Source: Neocallimastix lanati (nom. inval.) (taxonomy: Eukaryota > Neocallimastigomycota > Neocallimastigomycetes > Neocallimastigales > Neocallimastigaceae). Taken from it: DNA of 64,000 nt. The stretch spans positions 314,501-378,500 of the forward strand of contig JACVTC010000065.1 in the NCBI GenBank assembly GCA_016946835.1. The letters are read 5' to 3'. Positions 61,603-64,000 of the stretch are shown piece after piece; position 1 is the first letter of the stretch; each line of letters starts with the position of its first letter. The notes under the pieces were generated by a model. That model was not told the DNA's origin, did not search any database, and worked only from the letters and a program-made list of their open reading frames with translations. The position numbers and the translations under genes are program-made.

Positions 61603-63671
61603 TGATACGGGCTGGGGTTGAAACACTAAGATATTCAAAACAAAAAAAAAAAATAAATATTAACACATAACTATAAAAATAAGTTTGGAAACAAGAAAAA
61701 AAAAATTAAATTTTAAAATATTCTTTATTTAAATTTAAAATTAAAATTATTTGTTCCCAGTATTAAAAAGAAAGAAATTTATTCTTCTTTTTATACTTTT
61801 ATTTTAATACATTTTATTTATTATTAAAATATTCTTTATAAAAAAAAACTATTATAACTATTTTATTTTAATTTTTAACTATTATTTTAAATTATTTTTT
61901 TAAAAAAAAAAAAAATAACATTTATTAAATTAAAATTTAAAAAATTAATTTGGAGCTTGTATCACGAAGGGCATTCCGGGCGGTAGCTTCTTCTTGATAT
62001 TGTTATTCAGAGAGAGAATTATACAGAATTGATATTTTCTGTATTTTAGATCATTTTTATTATTGGAATTCTTCTGTATTTTAGTTCATTTTTATTTTAA
62101 TAAAGATTTAATTTATTTTTAATTTTTGTTTTATTTTTAGTTTATTTCAAAGGTTTTAGAAAATATTATACAGAAACTTATAATTCTGTATTTTACATCA
62201 AATATTTATTGAAATAGGTTTTTATTATTCTTAATATAAAAATAAGAATTAGTAATGATTTAAATATTATATAATTTTTAATAAGAATATTTAATAATAA
62301 TTTTTATTATATTTAATATTAATAAAAGATTTTAATAAGAATATTTAATAATAATTTTTATTATATTTGATATTAATAAAAGATTTTAATAAGAATATTT
62401 AATAATAATTTTTATTATATTTAATATTAATAAAAGAATTTTATAAGAATGTTTAATAATAATTTTTATTATATTTGATATTAATAAAAGATTTTAATAA
62501 GAATATTTAATAATAATTTTTATTATATTTAATATTAATAAAAGAATTTTATAAGAATATTTAATAATAATTTTCATTATAAAAGATTTTAATAAGAATA
62601 TTTAATAATAATTTTTATTATATTTGATATTAATAAAAGAATTTTATAAGAATATTTAATAATAATTTTCATTATAAAAGATTTTAATAAGAATATTTAA
62701 TAATAATTTTTATTATATTTAATATTAATAAAAGATTTTTATTAGAATATTTAATAATTTTTATTATGTTTAATATTAATAAAAGATTTTAATAAGAATA
62801 TTTAATAATAATTTTTATTATATTTGATATTAATAAAAGAATTTTATAAGAATATTTAATAATAATTTTTATTATATTTAATATTAATAAAAGATTTTAA
62901 TAAGAATATTTAATAATAATTTTTATTATATTTGATATTAATAAAAGATTTTAATAAGAATATTTAATAATAATTTTTATTATATTTAATATTAATAAAA
63001 GAATTTTATAAGAATGTTTAATAATAATTTTTATTATATTTGATATTAATAAAAGATTTTAATAAGAATATTTAATAATAATTTTTATTATATTTAATAT
63101 TAATAAAAGAATTTTATAAGAATATTTAATAATAATTTTTATTATATTTAATATTAATAAAAGATTTTAATAAGAATATTTAATAATAATTTTTATTATA
63201 TTTGATATTAATAAAAGATTTTAATAAGAATATTTAATAATAATTTTTATTATATTTAATATTAATAAAAGAATTTTATAAGAATGTTTAATAATAATTT
63301 TTATTATATTTGATATTAATAAAAGATTTTAATAAGAATATTTAATAATAATTTTTATTATATTTAATATTAATAAAAGAATTTTATAAGAATATTTAAT
63401 AATAATTTTCATTATAAAAGATTTTAATAAGAATATTTAATAATAATTTTTATTATATTTAATATTAATAAAAGATTTTTATTAGAATATTTAATAATTT
63501 TTATTATGTTTAATATTAATAAAAGATTTTAATAAGAATATTTAATAATAATTTTTATTATATTTGATATTAATAAAAGATTTTAATAAGAATTTTTAAT
63601 AATAATTTTATTTTATTATTATTAAGAGTATTTAATAGGAAATACAAGGTATTTAGTGACACCCCGTATCA
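61603..63671 (-). repeat. 5' LTR of the large gypsy element (family 1)
   Basis: 2069 bp, the longest family-1 copy. The array of about 54-bp units runs from about 62280 to 63610 and shows a higher-order period: the variant AGAATGTTTAATAAT recurs at 62451, 63015 and 63285, the last two exactly 270 bp apart. The conserved core CACGAAGGGCATTCCGGG is at about 61964. Confidence 0.9.
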
Positions 63672-64000
63672 AGTTACACTGTAACAGATACATGGTAACT
63701 TCAAGCCTATCCAATGATAGTTCTTTGGTTACGTAACGTATCTCTAAACAGCTAGCAATTTCGGCTAATCAAATAAAATCTTTTATTACTTTCGTACATT
63801 AAATTTTATTATTTTATAAATAATTATATAGTTAAATATTTATTTAAATATATTTTATTTAGTGATTAGTAAACTAAGTTAAATTAAATTATTTACCAAT
63901 CATAATATTATTGACATGTATAAATAATAATTGAACTTGTAACTGTAACGCACTAGCGTTACTATTAACGTAAATTGTTATTATAAATATTAATATTGAT
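63672..64000. other. Flanking non-coding sequence
   Basis: Somewhat richer in G+C at its start (AGTTACACTGTAACAG). No ORF. At 63945-63962 GTAACGC-ACTA-GCGTTAC is a perfect 7-bp hairpin. As TGTAACGC it may be the start of a further LTR leaving the window. Confidence 0.4.

Larger units (their letters stand above)
51397..63671 (-). mobile_element. Large Ty3/gypsy element with array-swollen LTRs
   Basis: 12.3 kb, LTR to LTR. Minus-strand order: 5' LTR (61603-63671), tRNA-type PBS (61575-61594), long leader, gag, -1 frameshift signal, protease, RT, RNase H, integrase, polypurine tract (52935-52947), 3' LTR (51397-52934). The LTRs differ in length (2069 and 1538 bp) because of their internal array. 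Flanks do not show a matching short repeat (AAGA left, AGTT right). Pol carries two frameshifts and one stop, so this copy is probably inactive. Other family-1 LTRs in the window are solo copies of its kind. Confidence 0.9.

Noticed and set aside
51392-63676. Target duplication for the large gypsy element
   Set aside because: GAAGA on the left and AGTTA on the right do not match, so none is claimed.

Overview
This window is extremely A+T-rich eukaryotic DNA. I see no host protein-coding gene, rRNA or intact tRNA gene in it. Almost everything recognisable is LTR retrotransposon: at least three Ty1/copia elements or remnants, at least five Ty3/gypsy elements or remnants, and many solo, nested and tandem LTRs. 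The host is most likely an A+T-rich fungus. The mix of copia and gypsy elements, a chromodomain-bearing chromovirus, asparagine-rich linkers and A/T-runs would suit anaerobic gut chytrids (Neocallimastigomycota), with a microsporidian or another A+T-rich fungus as alternatives. The sequence alone does not decide this. Open frames use standard stop codons and show no introns.

Layout. 1-3468 (-): 5' part of a copia element (gag, a Ty1-like +1 frameshift site, protease, integrase) running off the left edge. 3469-6991: non-coding, with a small inverted-repeat element and a row of hairpins. 6992-11623 (+): a decayed copia element. 11624-14640: LTR-type repeats. 14640-17165 (-): a decayed gypsy fragment split by a solo LTR with target-site duplication (TSD). 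17190-19855 (-): 3' part of a third copia element. 19856-22468: LTR insertions nested in one another, and a GC-richer island. 22469-28855 (+): a young chromovirus with near-identical 612-bp LTRs, TATAT TSDs and one 1287-aa ORF that lacks about 110 residues of reverse transcriptase. 29090-34644 (-): an unusual gypsy-like element with a long coiled-coil N-terminus and no visible integrase. 34641-42951: LTR graveyard, including two tandem 960-bp LTRs. 42952-47167 (-): a decayed gypsy element. 47168-51396: non-coding plus a solo LTR. 51397-63671 (-): a nearly complete gypsy element with tRNA-type PBS, PPT and LTRs swollen by a tandem array. 63672-64000: flank.

Shared logic. The elements solve the Gag/Pol ratio in different ways: a +1 site (CCG AGG C) in copia, textbook -1 signals (slippery heptamer, 6-7 nt spacer, 6-7 bp stem with 8-nt loop) in two gypsy elements, a weaker -1 site in a third, and Gag-Pol fusion in the chromovirus. 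LTRs with TGATACG...CGTATCA-type ends repeatedly sit beside AAAA, often against the edge of another LTR, which suggests a target preference. The chromovirus LTR carries a tRNA-like Pol III promoter (A and B boxes), its leader carries a 40-bp tandem array, and its PBS matches its own LTR (Tf1-like self-priming). Most inactivating stops can be explained by C:G to T:A change. No cellular system other than these elements was found.
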